64,000 nt of DNA from CBDDLD01 sp965230605. Its GTDB lineage: Bacteria; Bacteroidota; Bacteroidia; Flavobacteriales; Flavobacteriaceae. How positions within the stretch are numbered: position 1 is the stretch's first letter; each line of letters opens with the position of its first letter. Location of the stretch: contig CBDDLD010000005.1 in assembly GCA_965230605.1 (NCBI GenBank), positions 16,607 to 80,606 on the forward strand, read 5' to 3'. Shown here piece by piece: positions 54,425-64,000 of this stretch. Both the position numbers and the translations under genes were made by a program. Under the pieces are notes generated by a model, which was not told the DNA's origin, searched no databases, and saw only the letters and a program-made list of their open reading frames with translations.

Positions 54425-55249
54425 TTATCTTGCTTTTGTAATATTAAAATAATCGAGTAATTGTTTATTGGTTACTCTTATGATACTATTGTCACTCATT
54501 ATGATTTGATTTTGGTCTATAATACCTTCTACATAATCTAAATTAACCAATGCAGCACTACTTGCTCTTTTAATAAACCAAGAATTAGTAAAGCCCTCAA
54601 AATTCTTGAGTGTTGTGGATAAACAGTAACAATCTTGCTGCTCTAAGGGTATGTATCCAGATCGATTGATTTTTTGATGAATGGTTTTTAAGAAAATTCG
54701 GTTATTATTGACTCGAATCCAAATAATATCTGATTGCATGATTTTAGATTTCCCAAAATTATTTTTATCCTCTACCAACTTAAATTTTCCATTATTCAAG
54801 GGAACAAGTCTATTCTTTTTTATAAAAATAGAGTCTGTTAAGGGCTTAGGAAAACCTCTAAAATTACTTTGCTTAGAATAATTAAAAAAGGCCAATTCTA
54901 TAACAGGCAATAAGACGTGAATACTATAGGGCTTGGGTAGATAGCTATTGGGTTCTACCTTAAAGGCAGCTTCCTTAATTCTATTATCATTGTTAGAGGT
55001 CAAATAAATAAATGGAATTTGTATATGCTCTTTTATATAGTGTGCGACTTCTATTCCTCCTTCAAAATCATCTCGCAATCTAATATCTAAAATAGCTAGA
55101 CTAAATACGGTTTTACGAAGTTGGCTACAAGCTTCTCTTTTGGTGAGGGTACAGACGACTTCAAAGCCTAAATCTTCTAATTCCTCTGATAAATTATGCA
55201 ATACATCCGAATCATCTTCTAGTAATAAAATTCTATTTTTTTTTTTCAT
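54425..55249 (-). CDS. LytTR-family response regulator
   Basis: 275 aa from ATG 55249 (MKKKNRILLLEDD). Receiver domain: LLLEDDSD acidic pocket, phospho-Asp in AILDIRLRD (about residue 52), LTSNND and YLPKPYS (Lys about 105). C-terminal LytTR DNA-binding domain: SDIIWIRVNNNRIFLKTI, then FIKRASSAALVNLDYVEGI and QLLDYF. It is upstream of the partner kinase with no gap. The palindrome/repeat array before the RHS operon is a plausible target. An in-frame start at 55303 is less likely. Confidence 0.9.
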   Translation of the reverse strand: MKKKNRILLLEDDSDVLHNLSEELEDLGFEVVCTLTKREACSQLRKTVFSLAILDIRLRDDFEGGIEVAHYIKEHIQIPFIYLTSNNDNRIKEAAFKVEPNSYLPKPYSIHVLLPVIELAFFNYSKQSNFRGFPKPLTDSIFIKKNRLVPLNNGKFKLVEDKNNFGKSKIMQSDIIWIRVNNNRIFLKTIHQKINRSGYIPLEQQDCYCLSTTLKNFEGFTNSWFIKRASSAALVNLDYVEGIIDQNQIIMSDNSIIRVTNKQLLDYFNITKAR

Positions 55250-55334
55250 TTTAAATATATTTTGCATTATATTATTTTTGCTACCTGCAGTACAAAAAGC
55301 CAAAATGTATATCCACCATCTAGATATTGGTTTG

Positions 55335-55368
55335 AGTAGTACTACTTTTTAGATATTAGATCGCGATC
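55335..55368. promoter_or_regulatory. Two short palindromes in the gap before the insertion sequence
   Basis: AGTAGTACTACT (55335-55346) followed by TTTT, and GATCGCGATC (55359-55368). They lie between the regulator gene start and the IS. Function unknown. No gene is seen in 55304-55499. Confidence 0.3.
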
Positions 55369-55499
55369 CAAAGGATGTTTTTAAATCAAGACAAACTTTT
55401 AATCCTATTTTTATATTTTACTACGTGAGCCTGCGGGTTGTCCTATACTCAGTTATTTTTGTTCAAAACAACATTATTTTTATATAAAAATCAATTTTG

Positions 55500-56870
55500 C
55501 AGCAATTCTCGGTTTGTGAAAAATAAAATATGAAATGCTTATTTTTGTAAGAAAACGAATAATGATAGATAATTTAATAAAGCAAGTACGCGAAAATTTA
55601 ACAGAAATTCCAGATAGTCGCAAATACAATAAGTCATACCAACAGATAGATTCACTAATGGGAGCCTTTGCAATGTTCTCGTTGAAAGACCCATCTTTGC
55701 TAGAATTTCGTAAAGAATTTCCCGCAAGAGCAGCTAATCTGAAGCGCATTTATGGCTTAACTAATATACCATCAGATACAGCAATGCGTGAAACCTTAGA
55801 CAAAATATTACCCAAAGAGTTATCTAACCAACTTGCCAAGTTGCAGCCAATTCTACGAGAGTAAAAAATATTTTCATCTCGCAAAGTGCTTGGCGGCTAT
55901 TTAGCAGCAAGTTTAGATGCAACAGGTACCTATTGTTCTTGTAAAACAAGCTGCGAAAATTGCTTGGTAAAAACATTGCGGAATGGACAAAAACAATACT
56001 ATCACCAAATGTTAGCAGTAGTTCAAGTACATCCTAATCAAAAAACAGTTTTTCCGCTTGATGCAGAAGCTATTATTCAGCAAGATGGGAATAAAAAAAA
56101 TGATTGTGAACTGAATGCTAGTAAACTTTTAATTCCATCTTTGCGGTCTTCCATGCCTGATGACAAGCTCTTAATCGTTGCAGATGCTTTGTATGCCAAT
56201 GCTCCATTCATACGCTTAGCTCAAAGCGAGAAAATGAAATTTATAACAGTGGTAAAACAAGGTTATGCCCTGTTGCAAGCTGAGCGTTTACAGCAGCAAG
56301 ATCAGTTACAAACAAAACAATGGCGTAAAAAAGGTCGTATTTGCAAAGCTTCTTATACCACAGATTTAATCTTCAATGGACAAAACCAAGATTTGCTTGT
56401 TAATTATGTTCAGTATACTGAAATAGACAGCAAAACAGGTAAAGTCTATTATGATGGTAAATGGCTCACAGATTTGACTATACACGAACTTAGCTTAGAA
56501 GAATTTGTAGCTGTTGCTGCTAGAAGCAGGTGAAAGGTTGAAAATGAGACGTTTAATGTACTCAAAAATCAAGGTTATCACCTAGAACATAATTATGGAC
56601 ATGGTAAAAAGTATCTGGCTACAAACTTTGCTATGCTGACCATGTTGGCGTTTTTGGTTGACCAAATCACCCAACATTTAGACCAATATTTCAATCGTGT
56701 TTGGGATAAATTTGGTCCTAGAAAGCTTACTTGGCAAAAAGTCAGGGAAGTATTTAATCAATTCCCTTGCGCTTCTATGAATGCTATTTATCGTTTTCTT
56801 GTCAAAGAACTTACTATTAACATTCCTCTTTTGGAATGATATATTTTTTTTTACAAACCGAGAATTGCTG
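55500..56870 (+). mobile_element. DDE insertion sequence, 1371 bp, 9-bp target duplication
   Basis: The ends share an 18-bp perfect inverted repeat, CAGCAATTCTCGGTTTGT (complement at 56853-56870). TCAATTTTG flanks both sides (55491-55499 and 56871-56879). One transposase frame runs through it with two internal stop codons. Size and DDE layout suggest the IS4 superfamily, but the family is not certain. Confidence 0.88.
55562..56839 (+). pseudogene. DDE transposase interrupted by two in-frame stops
   Basis: Three segments in one and the same frame: 55562-55864, 55886-56533 and 56633-56839. The catalytic residues lie in ASLDATGTYC, IVADALYANA and KVENETFNVL. The breaks are a TAA at 55862 and a TGA at 56531. 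The TGA sits in SR-stop-KVENETFN, where relatives usually have Trp (ARxRWxxEN), so a TGG to TGA change is likely. As no frameshift occurred, the copy is young, in keeping with the perfect target duplication. Confidence 0.8.
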
Positions 56871-56876
56871 TCAATT

Positions 56877-57740
56877 TTGAAACAATTTATATATATTGTA
56901 CTAACAAGTCTAGTTTTAGTTATTATTGAGCTCAATTATCATCCTCAATTCACAATACCCTCTAGTTTTAAACTAGAGCGTCGTGGTAATGCTGTAAAGT
57001 TATTTAGAAGGACAGATAGAAATGGATATAAAGAATATTTACAAACCATAGATTTGAGTGCAGGTGCAAAACTTGTATTTTTATTAGAGCCTACTATTGA
57101 CACAAAGCGAGGATTACCAGATCCAACCTTTGAGCGAAATGATTTATCCTCTATTTGGAGCCGTTTTAAAACGCAATATGCTGATGCCTTTTCATTATCT
57201 AGTGGTGCTTTTTTTGGTTGGTATACAAAAAATACGGCTAGATTACCCTTTCCTATCAAAATCAACAATAAAATAAAAAGCTGTGGTTTTGGAGATAATG
57301 GTTATGATAAAATGCTCTTGATGATAAATCAAAAAAGTGCTGTCATTAGAGCGTACCAAAATACTTCTAATGTTTATGATGACCTTGTCAAGCAGTTGCC
57401 AAGATCACCCAATGTTCTTGTTGGATTACATCCAAGATGTAACAAAGACAACTTGGGTGATCAGATAGTAGGAAGAACTTATATTGGGCTAAAAGATAGC
57501 CCCAAAAGTGGTTCAACAAGAGGAGATGGTATTCATGAAACGGTATTGCTTTATCATGGATATTGTACCGAAAAACAAGCTCACAAAGCCTTGTTGGATT
57601 GTGGTGCTTCACAGATTATGATGCTCTGTGGCGGTTCGGTGACGCAATTGGTCTGTCAAGACAAGTTTTATATTAAAACAAAAGAAAAGTTGCCCCAAAC
57701 TATAGGCGTACTTGAGGCAACTTCCTTTGCACAGCATTAG
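56877..57740 (+). CDS. Phosphodiester-glycosidase-like protein, start at IS junction
   Basis: 287 aa from TTG 56877 inside the target duplication (LKQFIYIVLTSLVLVIIEL, a membrane anchor or signal). Codons upstream of this come from the IS, and before insertion a stop lay four codons upstream. SSGAFFGWYTKNTARLPFP, RTYIGLKD and ALLDCGASQIMMLCGGSVTQ follow the order of the NAGPA-type (phosphodiester glycosidase) domain, whose usual LDGGxS reads LCGGS here. The enzyme removes phosphodiester-linked sugars; the changed motif leaves activity open. The 3' end overlaps the convergent S74 gene by 4 bases. Confidence 0.65.
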   Translation: MKQFIYIVLTSLVLVIIELNYHPQFTIPSSFKLERRGNAVKLFRRTDRNGYKEYLQTIDLSAGAKLVFLLEPTIDTKRGLPDPTFERNDLSSIWSRFKTQYADAFSLSSGAFFGWYTKNTARLPFPIKINNKIKSCGFGDNGYDKMLLMINQKSAVIRAYQNTSNVYDDLVKQLPRSPNVLVGLHPRCNKDNLGDQIVGRTYIGLKDSPKSGSTRGDGIHETVLLYHGYCTEKQAHKALLDCGASQIMMLCGGSVTQLVCQDKFYIKTKEKLPQTIGVLEATSFAQH

Positions 57741-60214
57741 TGTCTTTGTTCTAATTGATGGAGCCGTTCTTCCAATGCTTGTAAGTTTTCTTTTAAAGCA
57801 TCGTTTTCTGTTTTTAGCTCTTTAATGGCATTGATGGATGCCATAAGCACTGGATTAATATTAATCCCCCAATAGTCTGTTTCATGACCATTCTTATCTT
57901 TTGTTTTTTGTACTGCTTCAGGAAAGACCTTTTGTAAATCTTGTGCTCCAAAACCAATATGTTGTTTTTCTGATAATAGCCCAAGTGGATTATCTTTTTT
58001 ATACTTAAACTCAATAACATCCAAATTTGCAATTTCTTTTAAACCTTTGGAATAAGTTCCTTTGATATCTTTTAGGCGTTTATCTGAAATAACATTCCAT
58101 GTAGAAGAATAGGATGAAGCACTCCCATTTACTCTTAAATTTCGATCTACAAAAACATCTCTTCTCCCGTGTATATCCCTTCTAACATACAAAAATGTTC
58201 CAATAAATGCCTCGTCTTCAACCTCTAAATCTCCATCATATACTCCAAAATTACCATTATAAGGAATATTATTTCCAATCCTAAGCTGACCATAAATCGC
58301 CACATCATCTCCAATGGTAGCATTATCTTCTACAAATAAATCATCCCCTGCTCGTATATCATAATCTGCAATTACATCACTTTGGGCTACAATATCTCTA
58401 GAACCATAAGCGCTCGAGGGAGAACCCGCTAGTATAGAGCCTCCTCTTGATATAATGTTATCATCAGCCAATACATCACTGGTCGCAGCTATATCACCAT
58501 TACCATAAGAAATTGAGGGAAAACCTGCTCGTATATAACCCAAAGCAGCTGTAATATCATGCCCTGCCGAAATATTATCGTTGGCAACAATATCGTCTCC
58601 AGCTAAAATATCTCCAGAGCTTGCGGTTCCACTAGGATTTCCTACCCTTAGCACTCCTGTTATCCTCCAATCCGAGTTGAGTGGATTGTCTAAGTTTATT
58701 TGACCACCAGAATTATTCAAACCAAATCCTGCGGAGACCGTAGTAGTAGGTAAATTAACAAAATCTGTTACAGTCCCTCCGTTCATAATACGCAATTGTG
58801 TCCCCTGTAAATCTAGGGTTTGTAACTCATTATTAGGATCTGCATCGGCATCATTGATGTCAACGGTTACCGCATTGATGATATTATTGCCCTTTTTGAT
58901 GGAAATTCTACGTTGTGAAGGACTCAAGTTAGTAAGATCTAAGGTTTGGTTATCGGTATCGGTATCGATAGAAGTAATGGTAATATTAGGATAGGTTCCT
59001 GTTATAGTTGTTGCCCCTCCTGCTGTTAACGTAATGGGAATATTCGGGCTAGTATTGCTAATAAGCCCATTGGCACCAATCGAAATGCCATTCCCTGCAG
59101 TATAGGTCGTATTTTCATCATCGGCATATTCAAAATTTCCTGTCACACTATTGAACTTGAGAACCTGATCGGCCATTGGCAAATTAGTTGTAATGGGTAT
59201 GCTTTGAATAGTACCTGCATTCCAAATAGGGCTTGTTGTTTGAGCACTAATCTGGTTAGTTGCAGAAACATTAACCCCCACACCACCTGAATAGGTATTT
59301 AGATTCAAGGTAGCAGGTGCCCAACTTGTACCGTCAAAGGTAAGTACTTGTGAACTCGTTGGAAAGACACTTGATACAGGAATATTTTGTAAAGCATTTC
59401 CATTCCATAATGGACTATTCGTTTGTGCACTAATGGTATTACCCGAAATTAATGTCCCATTTCCTGCTGTATAATTATTCAAGTTGAGGGTTTGTGGCAT
59501 CCATTGATTGCTAGCACTGTTGTATTGCAATACCTGATTATTACTAGGAGGATTTACAGCTACACCAATTCCATTGAAGGCATTTGCATTCCAGATGGCA
59601 TTGGTATGATCTGCAGCAATACTATTGTTTTGAATAATAATTCCTGTACCTGCGATATACTGTAATACGTTCATTGGCGTCCATACTTGATTGTTCGAAT
59701 CCCACACTAAGGTTTGACCATTTTGTAGACTAGATACATCAACATCTGTTAGATCACTTACAGCATACTTTTGTCCTGTTGTTTCAGCATAAAAAGCATA
59801 AGGTGCCGTCAGAATTTGTGCATCATCCCATAAGGTATAATTAGCTGGAATATTGGCCACAGGATCAATTTCTATCAACAAGTATTTTTCGCTTGACCAA
59901 TCTATTGCACTAAAATTATGAGTTCCTACAGGTGTTCCAGCACCAATTTTTGCATTAAAAATGCCTAAATCATTTGTCTGTAAGTAATTTAGGTGTTCCT
60001 CTTGATAAACAATTGGTCCAGTAGCAGTACCATCTTTTATGGTAAAGCGAACGGATATAGTCGTATTGGAATAAATAATAGGAGGATTTGGGGGAAGTAC
60101 ATTCCCATCTCTTACCAAACCTTGAAAAGCAAAGCTTTCAGGTATTTGTATTTGAGCCATTAAGGATACTATCGTGCTCAATAATATAAATATCGTTATG
60201 GTATATTTCATCAT
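57737..60214 (-). CDS. Secreted fibre-like protein with Peptidase_S74 chaperone tail
   Basis: 825 aa. Signal peptide, an N-terminal module seen in Bacteroidota surface proteins (SFAFQGLVRDGN), and long Asn/Thr-rich repeats of the type ANDNISAGHDITA and VIADYDIRAGDDLFVEDNA. The C-terminal SDKRLKDIKGTYSKGL starts the intramolecular chaperone with the Ser-x3-x-Lys autocleavage site (ISDKRLK), ending in a coiled coil (LKTENDALKENLQALEERL). Such tails trimerise fibres and are then released. It is the last of three minus-strand genes and is preceded by 1 base after the small T9SS gene. Confidence 0.88.
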   Translation of the reverse strand: MMKYTITIFILLSTIVSLMAQIQIPESFAFQGLVRDGNVLPPNPPIIYSNTTISVRFTIKDGTATGPIVYQEEHLNYLQTNDLGIFNAKIGAGTPVGTHNFSAIDWSSEKYLLIEIDPVANIPANYTLWDDAQILTAPYAFYAETTGQKYAVSDLTDVDVSSLQNGQTLVWDSNNQVWTPMNVLQYIAGTGIIIQNNSIAADHTNAIWNANAFNGIGVAVNPPSNNQVLQYNSASNQWMPQTLNLNNYTAGNGTLISGNTISAQTNSPLWNGNALQNIPVSSVFPTSSQVLTFDGTSWAPATLNLNTYSGGVGVNVSATNQISAQTTSPIWNAGTIQSIPITTNLPMADQVLKFNSVTGNFEYADDENTTYTAGNGISIGANGLISNTSPNIPITLTAGGATTITGTYPNITITSIDTDTDNQTLDLTNLSPSQRRISIKKGNNIINAVTVDINDADADPNNELQTLDLQGTQLRIMNGGTVTDFVNLPTTTVSAGFGLNNSGGQINLDNPLNSDWRITGVLRVGNPSGTASSGDILAGDDIVANDNISAGHDITAALGYIRAGFPSISYGNGDIAATSDVLADDNIISRGGSILAGSPSSAYGSRDIVAQSDVIADYDIRAGDDLFVEDNATIGDDVAIYGQLRIGNNIPYNGNFGVYDGDLEVEDEAFIGTFLYVRRDIHGRRDVFVDRNLRVNGSASSYSSTWNVISDKRLKDIKGTYSKGLKEIANLDVIEFKYKKDNPLGLLSEKQHIGFGAQDLQKVFPEAVQKTKDKNGHETDYWGININPVLMASINAIKELKTENDALKENLQALEERLHQLEQRH

Positions 60215-60215
60215 G

Positions 60216-60722
60216 TTATTGTTTAATTAGTTGGTATGTTTTAAAAAGCGTTTCTTTAGCAGGGCTTACTTTGATAAAATAAGTGGCATTGGGTAAGTCT
60301 CTTACATCGAGATGTAGATAATTTTTTCCTACTTTTATCAACCATGAGCGTTGCTGAACTACTTGCCCTAAGTTATTGTATAAAGCTACTGTCCAAGTAT
60401 TTTTTTCGTCATAATTACTAAAAAGATCAAGAGTTACATAGGTTTTGGCAGGATTGGGATAAACTTGCATTACAGGATCATCTGCCTTAACACTTGTTAT
60501 ACTAGTAGGTACTTCTTCTACCATAAGCACCCAATCTAAAAGTCCTGTATTGATCTGTTGTGCATCGCTGTAAAAATACTGTCCAATCACATAGTCCAAA
60601 CGCATTCCAGTAGTTGGGGAAAGAGTTGATCCTCCTCCATGTGGTAACGTATATATTATATCTTGTCCTCGTATTCCTATACTAAACAGCAATAAGCAAA
60701 ACATCATAAAAAATAATTTCAT
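60216..60722 (-). CDS. Small T9SS-sorted surface protein
   Basis: 168 aa from ATG 60722 (MKLFFMMFCLLLFSIGIRGQ, a signal peptide). A short middle with LDYVIGQYFYSDAQQINTGL precedes a type A sorting domain: VMQVYPNPAKTYVTLDLFS, YNNLGQVVQQ, DLPNATYFIKV. It is exported by T9SS. It lies between the giant Ig-like gene and the S74 fibre gene in the same direction, likely one operon. Confidence 0.8.
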   Translation of the reverse strand: MKLFFMMFCLLLFSIGIRGQDIIYTLPHGGGSTLSPTTGMRLDYVIGQYFYSDAQQINTGLLDWVLMVEEVPTSITSVKADDPVMQVYPNPAKTYVTLDLFSNYDEKNTWTVALYNNLGQVVQQRSWLIKVGKNYLHLDVRDLPNATYFIKVSPAKETLFKTYQLIKQ

Positions 60723-60794
60723 AGTGTATTTGTTTTGTAAATAAGCAATGGAGCATGATAATAGCAGCATCACCATGCTCCAATTGAATCATTT

Positions 60795-63700
60795 TTATCG
60801 TATAATTACTTTTTGAGTTCCAATAGTAGTCTGGTCTTCTCTTAAAACATTCAAGAAGTAAATTCCTGCTGCCAACATATGCTCTCTGCGGTATTCTAGT
60901 GTTGTATTTGATGTTACTTGTTCCATTTTAGTAGAAAAAATCACCCTTCCAAGAACATCAACAAATTGAATTTGAATATTTTGCTCCTTTAAATTAGAAA
61001 GGTATATGGTAAAGTTTCCACTAGTAGGATTCGGTGCTACAACAATTTCTAAATCATTTCCACCAATAAGATTAAGATCAAGCATTGCTACAGTCAATAT
61101 ATTAGAGCTTCCTGTACAGCCTGTACTATCCTCTACCACTAGATGGTAAGCACCATTAGCCGTCACTGTTGTCCATGGTACCATCGTAGAGTCTATTAAC
61201 AGCCCATTGTGATACCATAAATAAGCCTGTCCACTGGTATAATTTGCCCATAATGTATCCGTTTGTAAAGTGATTTGAGGGTTTACTATTAGTTCGTTCA
61301 AAGTAATACTAACACTATCCTCACAACCATTTTGGTTCAGAATAACCTTATAAGTCCCCCCTCCTGTAATCGATTGTCCTGAGTTTGTTCCTCCTTGAAT
61401 GGTTTGCCCATCTAAGAACCATTGATAGGTTGTATTGGGAAGATATTTGGTATAAAGAAAGGCATTATCCCCTGAACAAATAACAGAATCTTTCATCCCG
61501 TGTATAGCTGGTTGATGAATAGAAGTTGTTAAAATTTCTACTGGTTCTGAGGCTAATAAACAACTGCCCATAGCAAGCATTACATGATAAATTCCCTCAT
61601 TGTCAATCATCATAGTTCCTAAGGTATCGCCTGTCAGAAGGTGACCATCTTTAAACCATTGATAGGAATTGGCATAAGCTATACTCGATAATGTGATGCT
61701 ATCTCCTTCACATAAATAGACGGTTCCTGAATAGTTTAAATCAGCGGTTGGAAACGTATCTATTATTACCCAGACACTATCAGAGGTTGTAGAACAATGA
61801 CCATTACTTACCACAACATGATACCCTCCTGATGAATCAATGGTATATACTGCTGTATCCGTATTAGGGAGTAGTGTATTATTCATATACCATTGGTAGG
61901 TATGATTAGAAAGATCAAGTGTTGCAATACTTAATGGCTCTGATTCGCAAATACGGATGGTATCAAAATGACTCAACTCGACAATAGGAAGTGAATAAAC
62001 GCTAAGGTCAATCGTATCTGATATTACCTTACAAGATTGGTTATCGATCACTGCCCAGTAGGTACTACCATCGGTTACACTTAATGTAGAATCGTTTTCC
62101 ATAGATAAAAGCAGTCCATTCTGGTACCATTGATATTGATAGTGACTATCTGATACTGCTTTTAATTGAATGGTATCTCCTGTACAAAATGTTGTATTTC
62201 CATCAATGCTAATCGTATCTTTGGGAAGAGCAACAAGACTGAGATTGATCCATTGACTACTATCAATACAACCATGATTATCAACATAAACTTTATAGTT
62301 TCCAGCATCTCTTAACCATAATGCATTACTATTAGCATTCGGAATTGTCAGAGTATTGTTTGTCCACGTATACTGATATAAACTATCAGCAGTTGTCTCT
62401 ATTAAGAAGCTATCTCCTTCACAAATCGTTACTTTTTCTACAGCAGATAAATGAACCGTTGGATATTCATAGACACTTACCAATAACTTGGTAGATTGTG
62501 TTGTACATCCATTAATCGCTCTTGCTTTTGCACTGTAATAAGCACTTTCATTGGCATTATAAGTAGTAAATACTTCTCCAACAATAGCCGTATCATTTCT
62601 ATACCATTGAATAAATGGAGCATTTGTATTACTAATTAGGGTAAGCTCTTGCCCTTCACATAAGGTAGTTGTTCCGCTACTGCTAATCGCAATAGAGGGT
62701 GCTGCATTAGCAGTGATAGATACAATATTGGACAGTTTATTAAATCCATTTTGACCAACCATAACCCGGTAATTTCCAGATTGTTTCGCCCAGTAACTAG
62801 CCATTGTTGCCCCTATAATTGTATCTCCGTTGTGCAACCATTGATAGGAATAAGTACTATCACTCATGGCGACCAATAAAAGAGAGTCTCCAGTACAAAT
62901 CGAAGAAGAATTGGTTGGAATATAAGCTGTTGGGAAAGTCATTGAAATAGAAGTATCGGCTACAGCAGCACAACCAGAGATATTAGTTGCGACAACCGTA
63001 TAGTTTCCTGTTGCAGAAGCATTGATAAATGCCCCTGTATTCGATGCAAAACCATTGATATACCACTGATAAAGTATCCCACTTAGAATTGGCGAAGCGA
63101 TTAAGGTTGTACCTGACTGAACAATAGTCGGTGTACTAGGAGGAGGATTAGGAGCCATAATAATCGTTGCCATTTGTGTAGTATCAATACAACCGTTATT
63201 CGTTGTAATAATCGCCCAATAATTTCCTCCTGTCCCAACTTCTATGCTACTAGTATCACTATTTATAATTGGAATATTATTGTGATACCACTGATAACTA
63301 TAGTCGGAATTGCCTTCAACAACTATTTGTTTAACCTGTCCTTGGCATAAGCTTGAGCCACCAATGATACTAATCCCCTTAGAAGCTCTAGGATAAGCTG
63401 TTACAGCAATCGTATTGGATTCTCCCTCACAGCCATTTAACGTTCCTTTTGCTTGATAGATACCAGTTGTAGATGCGGTATAATTGGCGCTATTAAATCC
63501 AGATAATAGACTTCCATCTTTGTACCAATCATAGCTTATTCCACTACTTCCAACAGCACTCAAAACAACATCATCACCACTACAAAATTGTGTTGCAGAT
63601 AAATGGTTAAGTGCCATAGTAGGCTCTTGTAATACGGTTATAGCTACAGAATTAGTAGCCGTACTACAAGCGCCATTATTAATAACACAGTAATAATGAC

Positions 63701-64000
63701 CACTTGAATTTGGTGACAAAATAGAGGCGTTTTTACCAAGCAATAGACTGCTGTTTTGATACCATTGATAAGAATAGCCTAATCCTGTTGTAGAAGCCAA
63801 TAAAACACTATCACTACTACAATACGTAGTATCACCAAGTATCAGTAAGTTGGCTTGCGGATAATCCTTAATATCAACAGGAACAATAGTAGATGTAGAA
63901 GTACAGACACTATCTGTAATAACAACATTATAATTTCCTTCTACACTCGCCTTATAGCTTGATGTTGTTGCCCCAGATATTGGTAGACCATCTTTCTGCC
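60795..64000 (-). CDS. Giant Ig-like repeat protein with T9SS sorting domain, partial
   Basis: The frame is open to the right edge; a TTG at 63800 is not the start, since the same repeats continue upstream of it. Twelve full units of about 80 residues are visible, each with a core Y-Q-W-Y-x-N/D-G (for example SYQWYQN, SYDWYKDG, TYQWFLDG) followed by a Gly-Tyr strand, plus part of another at the edge. The C-terminus (VVAPNPTSGNFTIYLSNL, LGRVIFS, LAAGIYFLNV) is a type A T9SS sorting domain. This is a long surface adhesin stalk. The full length is unknown. Confidence 0.88.
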   Translation of the reverse strand, partial: QKDGLPISGATTSSYKASVEGNYNVVITDSVCTSTSTIVPVDIKDYPQANLLILGDTTYCSSDSVLLASTTGLGYSYQWYQNSSLLLGKNASILSPNSSGHYYCVINNGACSTATNSVAITVLQEPTMALNHLSATQFCSGDDVVLSAVGSSGISYDWYKDGSLLSGFNSANYTASTTGIYQAKGTLNGCEGESNTIAVTAYPRASKGISIIGGSSLCQGQVKQIVVEGNSDYSYQWYHNNIPIINSDTSSIEVGTGGNYWAIITTNNGCIDTTQMATIIMAPNPPPSTPTIVQSGTTLIASPILSGILYQWYINGFASNTGAFINASATGNYTVVATNISGCAAVADTSISMTFPTAYIPTNSSSICTGDSLLLVAMSDSTYSYQWLHNGDTIIGATMASYWAKQSGNYRVMVGQNGFNKLSNIVSITANAAPSIAISSSGTTTLCEGQELTLISNTNAPFIQWYRNDTAIVGEVFTTYNANESAYYSAKARAINGCTTQSTKLLVSVYEYPTVHLSAVEKVTICEGDSFLIETTADSLYQYTWTNNTLTIPNANSNALWLRDAGNYKVYVDNHGCIDSSQWINLSLVALPKDTISIDGNTTFCTGDTIQLKAVSDSHYQYQWYQNGLLLSMENDSTLSVTDGSTYWAVIDNQSCKVISDTIDLSVYSLPIVELSHFDTIRICESEPLSIATLDLSNHTYQWYMNNTLLPNTDTAVYTIDSSGGYHVVVSNGHCSTTSDSVWVIIDTFPTADLNYSGTVYLCEGDSITLSSIAYANSYQWFKDGHLLTGDTLGTMMIDNEGIYHVMLAMGSCLLASEPVEILTTSIHQPAIHGMKDSVICSGDNAFLYTKYLPNTTYQWFLDGQTIQGGTNSGQSITGGGTYKVILNQNGCEDSVSITLNELIVNPQITLQTDTLWANYTSGQAYLWYHNGLLIDSTMVPWTTVTANGAYHLVVEDSTGCTGSSNILTVAMLDLNLIGGNDLEIVVAPNPTSGNFTIYLSNLKEQNIQIQFVDVLGRVIFSTKMEQVTSNTTLEYRREHMLAAGIYFLNVLREDQTTIGTQKVIIR

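Overview
The window is AT-rich bacterial DNA from a member of the Bacteroidota, most likely a gliding or filamentous marine Saprospiria-type organism. The evidence is: C-terminal type IX secretion (T9SS) sorting domains on three secreted proteins, giant RHS/YD proteins of the Bacteroidota type, TAnnTTTG promoter boxes, and many LytTR/SHIVGGE/Peptidase_S74 surface proteins. The genus is an inference.

Region 1 (1-1.9 kb): the 3' part of a dynamin-like GTPase gene that is open to the left edge. Region 2 (about 2.1-30.9 kb): a plasmid-type module. It has a Rep_3 initiator with about nine iterons, ParA with a small ribbon-helix-helix partner, two complete tyrosine recombinases around a tRNA-Met 3' half (an attP-like site), and two divergent MobC/relaxase pairs around one oriT. 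It also has two TraG/VirD4 coupling-type ATPases, two ArdC antirestriction proteins, a C5 DNA methyltransferase, a BRO-N/DinD-like protein, an LRAT-fold protein and several unknowns. No complete type IV secretion channel is present, so the element looks mobilizable rather than self-conjugative. Hairpin elements of a shared design lie at 2.1, 27.1 and 30.9 kb. The outer two carry a perfect 36-bp inverted repeat facing inward.

Region 3 (31.2-55.3 kb): a minus-strand operon of a LamG protein, OmpH/Skp-like chaperone, lipoprotein, 2380-aa RHS-family giant, LolA-like protein, 2537-aa RHS protein with an HNH-like toxin tip, and a probable immunity protein. A T9SS protein was apparently next in line but is now separated by an IS1-family insertion with an 8-bp target duplication. 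Upstream lies a sensor kinase/LytTR regulator pair, and a candidate LytTR-type operator precedes the operon.

Region 4 (55.5-64 kb): a second insertion sequence with 9-bp target duplications sits exactly at the start codon of a phosphodiester-glycosidase-like gene. It is followed by a minus-strand cluster of a giant Ig-like repeat protein (open to the right edge), a small T9SS protein and a Peptidase_S74 (intramolecular chaperone) protein.

Family assignments come from reading motifs only; no database search was possible.
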